Shown: positions 45,040-55,298 of the stretch, piece after piece
How the letters are laid out: each line of letters opens with the position of its first letter
Numbering within the stretch: the stretch's first letter is position 1
Assembly (NCBI GenBank): GCA_030278955.1
Contig: JAOANR010000010.1
Span: 20,924,444-20,988,443 of the forward strand
Reading direction: 5' to 3'
DNA length: 64,000 bases
Origin: Hygrophila difformis
Taxonomy: Eukaryota > Streptophyta > Magnoliopsida > Lamiales > Acanthaceae
Program-made: the position numbers and the translations under genes
The notes under the pieces: model-generated
Seen by the model: the letters and a program-made list of their open reading frames with translations, nothing else
What the model was told of the DNA's origin: nothing
The model's database searches: none

Positions 45040-47189
45040 TCGGGACTCAACAACACCGGTAAAGGCTGCCCGATCAGACATTTCCAATATGTTCGTCCAT
45101 TCATAATGTAATATCATGCATTATAATAACCACCCCAAAGGGGTAACAGACATAACAGTCAATAATACACCCCGTAGGGCCATCGGGACTCAACAACACC
45201 TGTGAAGGTTGCCCGATCAATCATAAACATCATAACAACTCATCGGGTTAATAACCGTCAATTCCAATGCAATAACATGCATATGACAATAGAGTGATAT
45301 TCAAGAACCTACACACTAGGTTCGCATGCTTCTCAACATATAAGGAATTCAATACATAGCCCCCTAGGCTAAGGCATTAATGATATAATAATTCAACAGT
45401 TCCCCTAAGCAATTCAACAACCCCACAGGCCAATTGATTAGCCCAGGTTTACCAATAACATTTGGGCAAGTCATAAAAATAATTGGTGCAAAGAAAACAT
45501 CATTATAGAATCAAAATCGCACAAAAATGGGCCAAACAGAGCCTTCCTGCGCTCACTGCGCGCCCCGCGCGCGTAAAACGCGTGACATACGCAGCCTACT
45601 GTAGCGATTACTGTAGCAATTACAGTAGCAAGTTACTGCGGTAACTACTGTAGCGAGTTACTGTGGTAACTACTGTATAAATTACTGTGGTAGTTACTGT
45701 TCAAATTACCGTGGTAATTACTGTTCAAATTACCGTGGTAATTACTGTGGCGAATTACTGCGGTAACTACGCGAGTCACCGCGGTAACTACTGTACAGTT
45801 ACTGTAGCAGTACTGTTGCAGTACTGTAGTAGTTACTGTTCATCGTCTTCTCCGATTTTCCAATCGGTTTTCCGGCGATTTCGCCGGAATCCGACCCCCA
45901 AATACCCCCCCAAACACGTAATTTAAGCAATATAATCCTTTGCCTGATGTCTTCCAACAATAATCGACCTCCAATTCGTCAATTTCAAGCTTCAATCGAC
46001 CAAATCAACCCAAAATCCTAACATCAAGAATTTCATCAAAACTCAACCAAAATACCACCAATCCGAAGAGAAAACAAGTGAGAAACACTTACCAAATCGT
46101 TTGCAACGATTTGCCACCAAGATCTGTCGGATCGGGCAAGATGTCTTCACTCCCCTTTTCTTCCCAAGAGACCGATCGGTCTTCTCTTCCTCCTTCCCTT
46201 TCTCTCTTTTCTCCCCTTTCCTTTCTTTCTTCCTTCAAATTGTAAAAGACCCCCCCCCCCCCCCCCCCCATTATACTCCCAACTTGCTAATAGTTATAAA
46301 ATGCTCCCCATACCTTCTCAAGTACAACCAAATGACCCCATCCGGACTGAAATGCAAGATAATCAAATAAAGGATTATATAAAACAGTCCAAACAATTAA
46401 ATCGGGTCATTACATCTTTATAATTAATCACTTTATAAGAAATATATATTATTATATGTACAAACTGTAATTTTATTCTAAAGATATGCATATCTATCAT
46501 AAATTACATAGCAAAGTAAAATCATATACTATTTTCACTAAAAGTATTTATGGATACTAAAATTTAACTTTTTATTAAAAAAAAATTGAAAAACTCCATA
46601 ATATGGGGAAAAAAATAAATACTCCACCAGTAAGAAAATTTCAATATACTATTTTATATACATAAAAATTAATATCATGATAATTTATCTTTTATCTATT
46701 TTTATTAATCATTAATTTACATATATATATATATATATCATATTATTATTATTGATATCATATCACATATTATTTCAATATTTATATTATTATATAAAAT
46801 TAATATAAGTTTTGCTGGTGACTATAAGAGTAAGTTATAAAATTAAAAGTTTTAATGTATTTAATTATTTTAACTATACATATAATATTTATAATTAGGA
46901 GGGTGGTAATCTTAATGAATTAATTTCTCTATTGATATTTTTTCTGCATAAAAATTTGAGTTTATGCTTTGGTATGTATTATGAAAAAAATTAAAATTTG
47001 TTTCTTCAGTAATTTTGAAAAGAAAAATGATAATAGAAATTATATTTTATAATTTTTTTACATAAATATACTAAAATAATATCATCTATTAATTTAAATT
47101 AATTGAATTAATATTAGTTTGTATTATAAAAAGAAAAAGTTAACGCCCGTACACTTATCCCTTGTGCGGAGCGCGGGAAAAAAATCTAG

Positions 47190-48174
47190 TATGTATTAAA
47201 GCATTAGTTAACAAACTATCCTAAATTTAATGTGGTGTCTCCATTTTAAATTTCTAATTTTTATAGATTTTTGCATTTTTAATTTATTAATTTTGATTTT
47301 CACATTTATTTATTTATTCATTAAAGATTTTCAGTTTTTAAAATATATATGGAATTCTCACAATCTTCACTTTTAAATATATTTGAAAGATTTGAAATTT
47401 AAAATTTTAAACTTTTATTTTTATCTATTTATTTCTCATTTTTAAATCTACTAATGTTAGATTTTTGCATTTATTTATGTATTTATTCATTAGAGATTTA
47501 TTCACTTTTAAAAACATTTGAAAGATAAAATTTAAAATTTTTTATTTTTTATTTTATCTATTTTATATTTTATTATTCAGCATTTTATTTATTTTAGATT
47601 TTATTGCTGTTTTTATTTTTTATTTATAGATTTTAGTTTTTACACCATAGGATTATTATGACATGAATATGCATTTTCAGTTTTTGCACCATAGGATTAT
47701 TAGGACGAGGTTCTGCACTGGCAACTAAGAATTATATTACGTTTATGTTTCAATATAATGATCATATTGTAATGCCGATAATTTTGTGTAGGTTTAGTCA
47801 CAATTTTGGTTATATTTTTTCTGATGTGGTAAATGATGTAATTAAAATGTACATTGCACATCATATTTATTTATTCATATTAAAGATATATTAATGTTTA
47901 TATGAAATCCCAATTTTTAGTTTTTAAAAGATATTTAATTTGCAATTTATATGGAATTCGCAGTGTATATATGAAATTTATGTTATTAAAAGATACATTA
48001 ATGAATATATAGAAAAGATTTGTACATATTAAATTAATGTATATATAGGTCATGTTTTTACAAAAATATGTTACTTCTCCTAAAATTAATATACAATTAT
48101 ATAGTTTCTAATCGTTAAGAAATACAATTATAATTATATCATTCTAATTGTATATAATAATATACTACCTCCGT
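47190..48174. other. AT-rich intergenic DNA
   Basis: No gene. It contains diverged local duplications, for example CACCATAGGATTATTA twice near 47643 and 47690, and TTTATTCATTA-type repeats at 47280-47520. Confidence 0.5.
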
Positions 48175-48422
48175 TCCATTTTAATTGCCACGGACCCACA
48201 TTTCACGCAATCCAATACACATTTTAAATCGTTAATAACTCAAATTGCATACAATTAAAAATTATAAAATTTTGATATTCTAAATCTATACGATTAGACG
48301 AATCCAACAAGATCTCACTTGACTATATTTTATCTTACATAATTATATTAAAAAGTCGAATCAAAGTTACTCAATGAACAATGTCAAAATACCATGTGGC
48401 AATAAATAAGGAACGGAGGAAG
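48175..48422. mobile_element. Stowaway-like MITE, 248 bp
   Basis: It starts CTACCTCCGTTCC and ends GGAACGGAGGAAG, with TA on both sides. The inverted repeat is nearly perfect over 13 bases. Confidence 0.8.
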
Positions 48423-48483
48423 TACTAAATAGTATAAATCTTATTTATATTTTATTATATTAAAAGTAATACAAAAACTTGTA

Positions 48484-48809
48484 CTCCCTCCGTCCCGTTA
48501 AAAGCGTCTCAAAAATTTTGGGCACGGTATTTTATGTGGGATAGTTAGTATTTAATGTAAGGGTAGATTAGTGTCAAAGTGGGGGTAAATTAGGAATTTA
48601 TGTGATGTGATTGTAATGAGTTTTGAATTGTTAATTGATTTATTTATGTATGATATGATATTTGTTTGTTTGAAATTTTAATATATCTATTTATTACTGT
48701 GATGTGATGGGAGTATGTTTGTAGTTGATTATTTCCAAAATGGAATGAGACAATTGGAATGGGACGAACCAAAGACGAAAGTGAGACATAATTAATGAGA
48801 CGAAAAAAG
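48484..48809. mobile_element. Stowaway MITE related to those in Helitrons 1 and 2
   Basis: It starts CTCCCTCCGTCCCG after TA and ends near GAGACGAAAAAAG before TA. The interior reads as the inverse of the 18701-19038 element (AATTAGGAATTTATGTGATG block). The right end is degraded. Confidence 0.7.
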
Positions 48810-49026
48810 TAATTTTTAAGAGAATTTTGAAAATTCATATTCTATATATAATTGGTTTAGAGTAAATTAGTTATTTTCATAAAGCATATTATAAATAAAA
48901 GAATCGGGTGTATAAAGAGTTATTGGGATACGAATAGATCCATCAATAAATAAAGAAGGAAAAGTTAAGTTTTTTAATCTATTTTTTAAGAAATACTTTA
49001 TTAATCTATATTTCAATAGATTTGCA

Positions 49027-50907
49027 GTTAACGGAAGAACAAATATAAATATAGCTTTGTTAGAAATTAAAAGGCTAAATGCTGCAAATTCTATAAATTT
49101 GAAAAGTTTCTCTAGAATGCCGGTATTGAATGAAGTTTTAACGTCTGAAACAAATAATTTATTGATACTAGAAGAGACATATTATAATAAGGAAGAAATG
49201 AAGGCGGATCATGCTAAGCTATTACCTTTGTTGATTAATGAGTAGATGAATATTTATAATAAAATAATGTATGTAGTTGATAGTGATGAGGGTTAATTCT
49301 TTTTCTTTATGTGTTGGAACTGACAAGACATTTATCAATAATTTAACTAGAAAACATTATGTTTTGCCCTTCGTGGGAGAAGTGATATTGTGTTGCATGG
49401 AACATCAAGTGGAATAGCATCCCTACTCCTTCCAAGAGGTATGACTGCATATTCTGAATTTTGTATTCCACTAAAGTGTGACGAGAGTTCTACCTACAAA
49501 AAACCTATCCCTAAAGATTATTTGACCTCTCTTCTCATTAAAACAAAGCTCATTATTTGGATAAAAATTTTTGATTGGTGGAATACTTATTGGCCCGTTT
49601 GAATTAACCAAAATTCTCGTTCGATTTCATTGGAAAAAAGTCACACTCGCATTTTGTTTTACCATGACTATAAAAAAAAGTCAATGTCATCAATATTTAA
49701 AGAATGTTGTACTCTATCTTAAAAAGTCGGTTTTTATCCATGTTAGTGATACGTTGCAATATATCGTGTCACTAGAAAGAGGGGACTCCAAGTGTTAATA
49801 TGTAATTAAGATGAATTAACCCAAGATACTATAAGAAATGTTGTTTACGATGAAAATTATATATGACCGAAATTTGCACAATGAATTCTTCATATAGGTG
49901 ATGGTAATTTGTAAATATGGTATTAATTTTGGATATGTACAATTAGATGTGATATTTACAGATGATAATTTTATAAACTCTACGGGAGATCCTATAGCAA
50001 CAATTGTTGAGAATACTTATACAAATATAAACTGCACCACTTCAAATCAAGATATTTTTAAAAATAATTGTTAATATAATTAATGATTAGATCATGGAAT
50101 GTATGTCTACAAATGAGAATGTATATATATATCAGCTCGTAACAATATTTGTCAAGAGGATGAAAGCATAGATAATGCCAATGAATTATTTTCACTGAAA
50201 TATCTAAACACGATCAATTATTCTGGATTACCGAAACATGAAATATAGTTGAATTAGGGTTGCATAGTCATGCTTATTAGGAATATAGATCCATCAAATA
50301 AAGTATGCAATGTAAATAGGTTGATAGTAACTAAGATGCGGAACCATATTATTGAGGAAACTATGAAAGTAAAAAATTCTTGATTAGTAGAATGTTTATG
50401 AGCCTATCTGATTTAACCAAATTCCTCATTCGATTTTAGATGAGAAAATTTCAACTTGTAGTTTGTTTTGTTATGATTATAAACAAAATTCAATGCTAAT
50501 CTTTAATGAATGTTTGACTTTATCTTCCAAAATCAGTTTTTAGCTATGAACAGTTATATTGCAATATTTCGTTCACTAGCAAGATGCGGCTCAAAGTATT
50601 AATATGCAATTAAGAATGATTAACTTAAGCCAAAGTATTAATATGCAATTAAGAATGATTAAGTTAAGATATCATAAGAAATGTTGTTTACAATAAAATT
50701 TATATATGACAGAAAATTTGCAAAACGGATACTCTATGTAGGTGATGGTAAGGCCGATATTGATTTTGAAGATCTACAATCAGATTTGACATTTCCGTAT
50801 GATATTCTTATAAATTATACGGGTGATCCTATAGCGACAATTTTTTAGAGTACATATACAAATATAAACTGCACCACTTAAAATTCAGACATTTTTAAAG
50901 ATAGTAC
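49027..50907 (+). pseudogene. Helitron PIF1-like helicase pseudogene, partly duplicated
   Basis: The best open part (49057-49245) has EIKRLNAANSINLKSFSRMP and LILEETYYNKEEMKADHAKL, typical of Helitron helicases just before the ATPase. A decayed Walker A, GTDKTF, lies at 49316-49333, followed by SGIASLLLPRGMTA and LLIKTKLIIW. Later blocks recur: a GDPIAT-type region near 49988 and 50828, and ILAHTNEI near 50906. KYLNTINYSGLPKHE lies near 50205. The stretch 49585-50060 is repeated at 50395-50905. Many stops and frameshifts rule out function. In intact elements this helicase unwinds donor DNA during rolling-circle transposition. Confidence 0.7.
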
Positions 50908-51121
50908 TATATTAGCTCATACCAATGAGATTTTCAGGAATGAAATTTTTGTGAGGGAATTTTTCATATTATACTTAATACTTATATTTAAATTTTGTTT
51001 TATTTTAATTTAAATTTCAAATTAAATAAAAATATTATTTTAATAATTATTTTTATTGATTTGTTAGGTTTGTACTGGATAAGCCACAGAAGCTAAAAAA
51101 GGCATAATATAATTTCTTATA

Positions 51122-51459
51122 GAGTGTTTGTTTGTGTGTTTTGTGACAAATTATCTGATTATTGCGTACTAACTTCTAATAATCAGTTATGAGGGAATGA
51201 AAAACTATTTTCTTGCAGCTACATTTTGGTGCTGCAAGAAAATTGCGTTTAGCCAAAAATAGATTTTACTATATTGTTGCCTTTTGACGTAATGAAAATG
51301 CAAATCCAAACATTTTTTAATGATTATCTGATTATTGCGATTTGAAACAGCATAAGCTCATCCAAACACTTAATTTTCTACAGCACGTTTTGTTAATTAT
51401 CCGATTATTCATTTTCTAAACGCTACTGCACTTTTTAAAACGCATATCCAAACATCCTC
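51122..51459. mobile_element. Fold-back MITE, PIF/Harbinger or hAT type
   Basis: The left end GAGTGTTTGTTTGTG and the right end CATATCCAAACATCCTC are complementary with mismatches. TTA lies at both sides but is two bases away on the left. The superfamily is uncertain. Confidence 0.5.
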
Positions 51460-51614
51460 TTAGTTAGTTTTAAAAATAGTTAAATTATATTATTATATAC
51501 ATCATCTTTTAAATAGATATAAAATCATTACATATTTTTCATTACTCAAAATATAATTTTTATTATTTTATACAATATAAAAATATATATATTATATAAC
51601 ATATATAATTATGC

Positions 51615-51643
51615 CCGTCGAGTCTCGACGGTCTACTTACTAG
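51615..51643 (+). other. Helitron 3' terminal hairpin and CTAG end
   Basis: CCGTCGAG, one loop base, CTCGACGG, an eight-base spacer, then CTAG before T. This is the canonical Helitron termination structure. Confidence 0.8.
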
Positions 51644-51748
51644 TTTGCTTTTAAACATTCTAAAACAGATCAATTCAATTGTTATCTCACTGTCGAAACT
51701 ATTGCAATATTTCGAGGATTGTCACCCTCGGATTTTAATCTATATATA

Positions 51749-52010
51749 GGCCCTGTTTGGGAATTAGATGTTAGCTGTAAACTGATTATGTAAGTAATAA
51801 TTAGTTAAAATTAGTTGTTTAACCATTTCGAGAATAACTTTTTGCCTAGAATAAGCTAAAATCCAAAATGTTGTTATTTGCAGCGGTTTCAAAAAGAGCT
51901 GATTGAACACTGTTTTCGAGAATAACTTTTTGTCTTTTTAAATAAGCTAATTCAGTTCAAATTGCCTAGAATAAGCTAATTCTATTTAGTTGTTTTGCCA
52001 AACAGGGTCA
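51749..52010. mobile_element. Fold-back MITE with CCCTGTTTGG ends
   Basis: The left end GGCCCTGTTTGGG and the right end GCCAAACAGGGTC form an inverted repeat of about 11 bases. Internally the TTCGAGAATAACTTTTTG block occurs twice. The target duplication is not certain. Confidence 0.55.
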
Positions 52011-52461
52011 TAACCTTTTTTTCTAGGATTTATTAGTGAATATGAATCCAATCGCTAATCTCAAAGTGACTGCATTCTGGAACTCAGCAATAAAAATATT
52101 TGGCTGTTAAAAAAATGTAGTAATTGTTATACAATAATATGGAATAGTGTTAAAAGTCAAAATGAATCATTATTGGTGGGGTAGAGGTAGTGTAGCATCT
52201 AGTAGTATTAGAGGGAGGGAGATTGTGGGCACGTATTTGCAAATGCAGACGCCATGTATGTGATAAGAGAATTGTGTTATGTGATTGATGAAATTGTGTG
52301 TTTTGTGTGATGTGATCGATGTTTTGTGTGAAGGAAAAATATGTGATCGGATAAATGTTTTGTGTGATGTGATATGTATTTTTGGTGATGCATGCACATA
52401 ATCAATTGTAAGAAGATTAGAGTTGGATACTATTGCATGTATATAAATATAATCAAATACA
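52011..52461. other. Intergenic with GT-rich imperfect repeats
   Basis: TTTTGTGTGATGTGAT-like units recur at about 52300-52380 and create an open minus-strand frame rich in His, Lys and Thr. This is low-complexity DNA, not a supported gene. Confidence 0.5.
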
Positions 52462-52700
52462 CTACCTCCGTTTCCTTGAAAGTGCAACATTGATTAATTG
52501 CACGTAGTTTAATGCACGTTTTTAATGATTAAAAACTCAAATTGTGTATAAGTAAAAATTATAAAAAAAATAAATAAAGTTGATATTCTAAAACTACAAG
52601 ATGAGACGAATCCAACAAGATCTCACTTGACTATAATTTTTTTTGTATAACTATGATAAAAATTTAAGTTAAAGTTATACCATGAATAGTAGAAAAAATG
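52462..52700. mobile_element. Stowaway remnant
   Basis: The left end is CTACCTCCG. The interior shares CGAATCCAACAAGATCTCAC with the copy at 48175-48422. The right terminus is lost. Confidence 0.5.
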
Positions 52701-53011
52701 TTATTATAAAATTTATATAAATAATTAATTTGTTAATATGTGTTAATATTTAAGTTGTTTTGTTGATTTGGATTGAAGAATCTATGTACTAGCTTGGTTG
52801 GGAGTATATGTTTGAACATCATCATAATTTAATAGGCTACTAAAATTATTTTACTTTTAGTAATGCATGTTCATGTTTAGTAAATGCTAAGAGCAAATGA
52901 TAGTTGTTTTACAGTATATAAATAATAAGGGATAAATTATTGAATATTTTCTTGAAATAGTTAGTGTTTCGAATGCTAAGACACATTCCTTAAAACTATT
53001 GATTACAGGTA

Positions 53012-53500
53012 GTGATGGAAATAGGTCAGACCGAGCTTTGAATTTAAAGACCTAAGCCTACTTTAATTTTCTAAGGTCTGAGTCTAGTCTATACTTTTGA
53101 TAAGCCTACATTATATGTCTAAACTGGTCTATTTATATAAATAGTATAAATAGACTACACTTTAAGTCTTTTACAAATAAATCATGTTAAATTTTTATTT
53201 TTTCATACATATGTCCCAATATAACATAATTACATATTTGAAAAAAACTTTTAAATAGTTTAAAAACTTAAGTAAGATCAAATTTATTGTTTCTTCTACA
53301 AAAGATAATAATAATATGAAATATTCTTATGCAATAAACATACTAATAGGTCATTTATAAAGTCTGATTTGAATGTATTTAGCTAAATAGATTTTCAAAA
53401 TTGCCTAAGCCTAGCATTTGTATAAAAAAAGACTTGCCCTGACTTCACCTGAAGTAGGGTAGATCGTAGGTGATATCGGGTAGCATGACTTATTCCAACA
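53012..53500. mobile_element. Decayed copy of the 2160-2593 hAT MITE family
   Basis: The left part GATGGAAATAGGTCAGACCG and the right part GACTTATTCCAACA resemble the ends of the 2160-2593 element. AGGCCT-type interior motifs have decayed to AAGCCTA. No target duplication is visible. Confidence 0.5.
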
Positions 53501-53943
53501 TTTAAGTATGGGGCAAGATTATTATGGAGCTAATTTTATATAAAGATAGTTTTATTATTTTAAGTGGTAAAAATATGTTAAATAATTCACTATTATTTTA
53601 TGTTGAATAAAATAAATACTTAATGAAATAGAAATAGATTAAGTTATGGTTTTTTTTCAAGAAATGTCAAGGCGACTGTAATTCTTTTTAAAAAATTTGC
53701 AAACCCTCATTTCAAATCCTGGAATCGCCATTGGAGGTAATAGAGGATAATTAACCGAAAGAAGCATGCAATTAATGCATGCATCTTCCTCACCATTGTC
53801 ATTAATGCGCAGCCGGTTGTTGTCTCATTGACTAATGCCACCTTGCTTCAGTATTACTTCCATGGATGATCGATTCATAGATGGATCCACATACAAATGG
53901 GTGGTGGCACGGGCTCAAATTTATAAAATTTTTATTTTAAGCT

Positions 53944-54860
53944 TGTTAGGTCCTTTTGCGTGGATAACCAATTAAGTAGTCCTGAAAACTAGTTCAAGCA
54001 CCTTTCGTGGACACGTTAAACAGTTTATGAAATAAAGCAGCGGAAAGTAAATAAACTGTGAAAATAAAGAACTCAAGGTTTGTTGACCCAGTTCGGCACA
54101 AGCCTACATCTGGGGGATACCAATCCAGGAGATTCACTAATTGTTTTGGTTTGATCCTCGATCACAACAATAGTGAATTGTTTCGCCCAACTCCAATCAC
54201 CAAGCGGACTGAATTGTCAAACCAAGACACTCCCCCTGTCTTGGTGAAGATCTCCCCGACCTTGCTTCAATCCCTTGAAGGCTCCTCCTTCAAGTTTGCC
54301 CTTGGTCGAAACCTGTTGGCGACTCTCCTTGATCTTTTCAATTAAGCTCTTGAGTTGACGACTCCTCGAAGATCTTGGTTGAATTCGTCTGTTTCAATCA
54401 AGCACACAGTGGCACATTATCGATCAATTCACCCGAGGAAGTGTTGATCGATTTTCTTCCTTCGAGATGATAGACTCACGAACACGGAAGGAAGATAATT
54501 TTCTCTCTTCACAATAGCTTTCGATTGCACAGAAATTTCAGTGAATAATTCGTCGTTCTTCTTCTTCCCTTGGCAGTCCTATTTGAAGAGAGCAATATTT
54601 CCTCCATTCTAAGATAGAAGATTTTCTTTCCATAAATGCGCGGATCCTTAGAATGGAGTTGCCCGGATTAAGGGATCTTGGTTTCCATCCTTCGTGTGCA
54701 AGATCCGGGCAGGGAATCAGCTAGCCGTTGGACGTAATACCATTGCAAATTCGCCAGCTTCGCTTCCCTTAAATAGTTTGTCGCCAGATGATGTGGTTGG
54801 TCCAACAAAGTAGTTCAGACATCGGTTGTGAACACATTTGCTCAAAACTGGTTCCCAACA
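53944..54860 (-). repeat. 3' LTR of the Copia element, 917 bp
   Basis: Ends TGTTAGGTCC and CCCAACA. It matches the partial right copy from 63160. Confidence 0.9.
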
Positions 54861-54875
54861 ATCTCCCCCTTTTTG
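54861..54875 (-). other. Polypurine tract of the Copia element
   Basis: The minus strand reads AAAAAGGGGGAGAT directly before the LTR start TGTTGGG. Confidence 0.85.
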
Positions 54876-55298
54876 GCAGAATGTGGGCCAGTATAAGAGT
54901 TGACTCAACCGATGTCCAAACAATCAAAACAATAACAAGGAATGTAGAAAATATCCCATTGAAACCCAACCACCAATTACAATGATACCCAATTCAAGAC
55001 AAACTATTCTAATGCTCCGTACAAGATATCCTATCAAAAGTTCTAGGAGCATTTACATCAAAACAGGCACATGGCAATAAGATAAAGCAAGTAAGATCAC
55101 AATTTAATTATTACAGGCCATAGTGCAAATGTCCAGCAAAAACAAAACGAAGACAGTTCAATAGTAAGACAGAAAAAGTTACCCATCAGTAGCAGAAGTA
55201 GTTCAGACTTCTCTTCTTTAAGTGTCCAGAGGTACGCATCAAAATTGGTTGATCAACTTTACTCCCCCTCTGGTACACATCTGCCCAAAAAGGGCATA

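Larger units (their letters stand above)
29806..46414 (-). mobile_element. Ty3/Gypsy element A (chromovirus-like), with B nested in its 5' LTR
   Basis: The outer ends are TGTAACGCCCC and CATTACA, with TCTTT on both sides (29801-29805 and 46415-46419). The pol fragments read on the minus strand, so the right LTR is the 5' LTR. The initiator-Met primer site at 36501-36513 and the polypurine tract at 32249-32261 agree. Without element B it is about 9.15 kb, with LTRs of 2443-2444 bp. In the first 260 bases the LTRs differ by roughly 3 percent, so it is older than the Tat and Copia elements. No gag is recognisable, and pol is broken in several frames. Confidence 0.88.
36517..46414 (-). repeat. 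5' LTR of element A, split by element B
   Basis: The LTR occupies 36517-37590 and 45045-46414, with B and its target duplication between them. The joined length is 2444 bp. The right part carries the second TTACTG repeat cluster and a C tract of about 18 near 46252. Confidence 0.85.
29513..47189 (+). mobile_element. Non-autonomous Helitron 3, split by nested Gypsy elements
   Basis: The left end TCTATACTATAATAAATTC matches the starts of Helitrons 1 and 2. The right end at 47189 has a GC-rich hairpin (CCCTTGTGCGGAGCGCGGG), an A-rich spacer, CTAG and T. Removing the insertion at 29806-46419 leaves about 1.06 kb of one continuous Helitron: AAGTTATAATTAATAT just before the break continues as TCTTTATAATTAATC after it. 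It has no coding capacity. Confidence 0.75.
48890..51643 (+). mobile_element. Decayed helicase-bearing Helitron, 3' end intact
   Basis: The 3' end is clear: a perfect 8-bp stem CCGTCGAG / CTCGACGG (51615-51631), then CTAG at 51640-51643 followed by T. Helicase remnants read toward this end. The 5' end is not identified, and no Rep/HUH nuclease motif was seen, so the start given is only where recognisable sequence begins. A MITE is nested at 51122-51459. Confidence 0.6.

Noticed and set aside
52170..52490. 106-residue His/Thr/Lys-rich minus-strand ORF
   Set aside because: It is produced by GT-rich imperfect repeats and overlaps a Stowaway end. No homology could be recognised.
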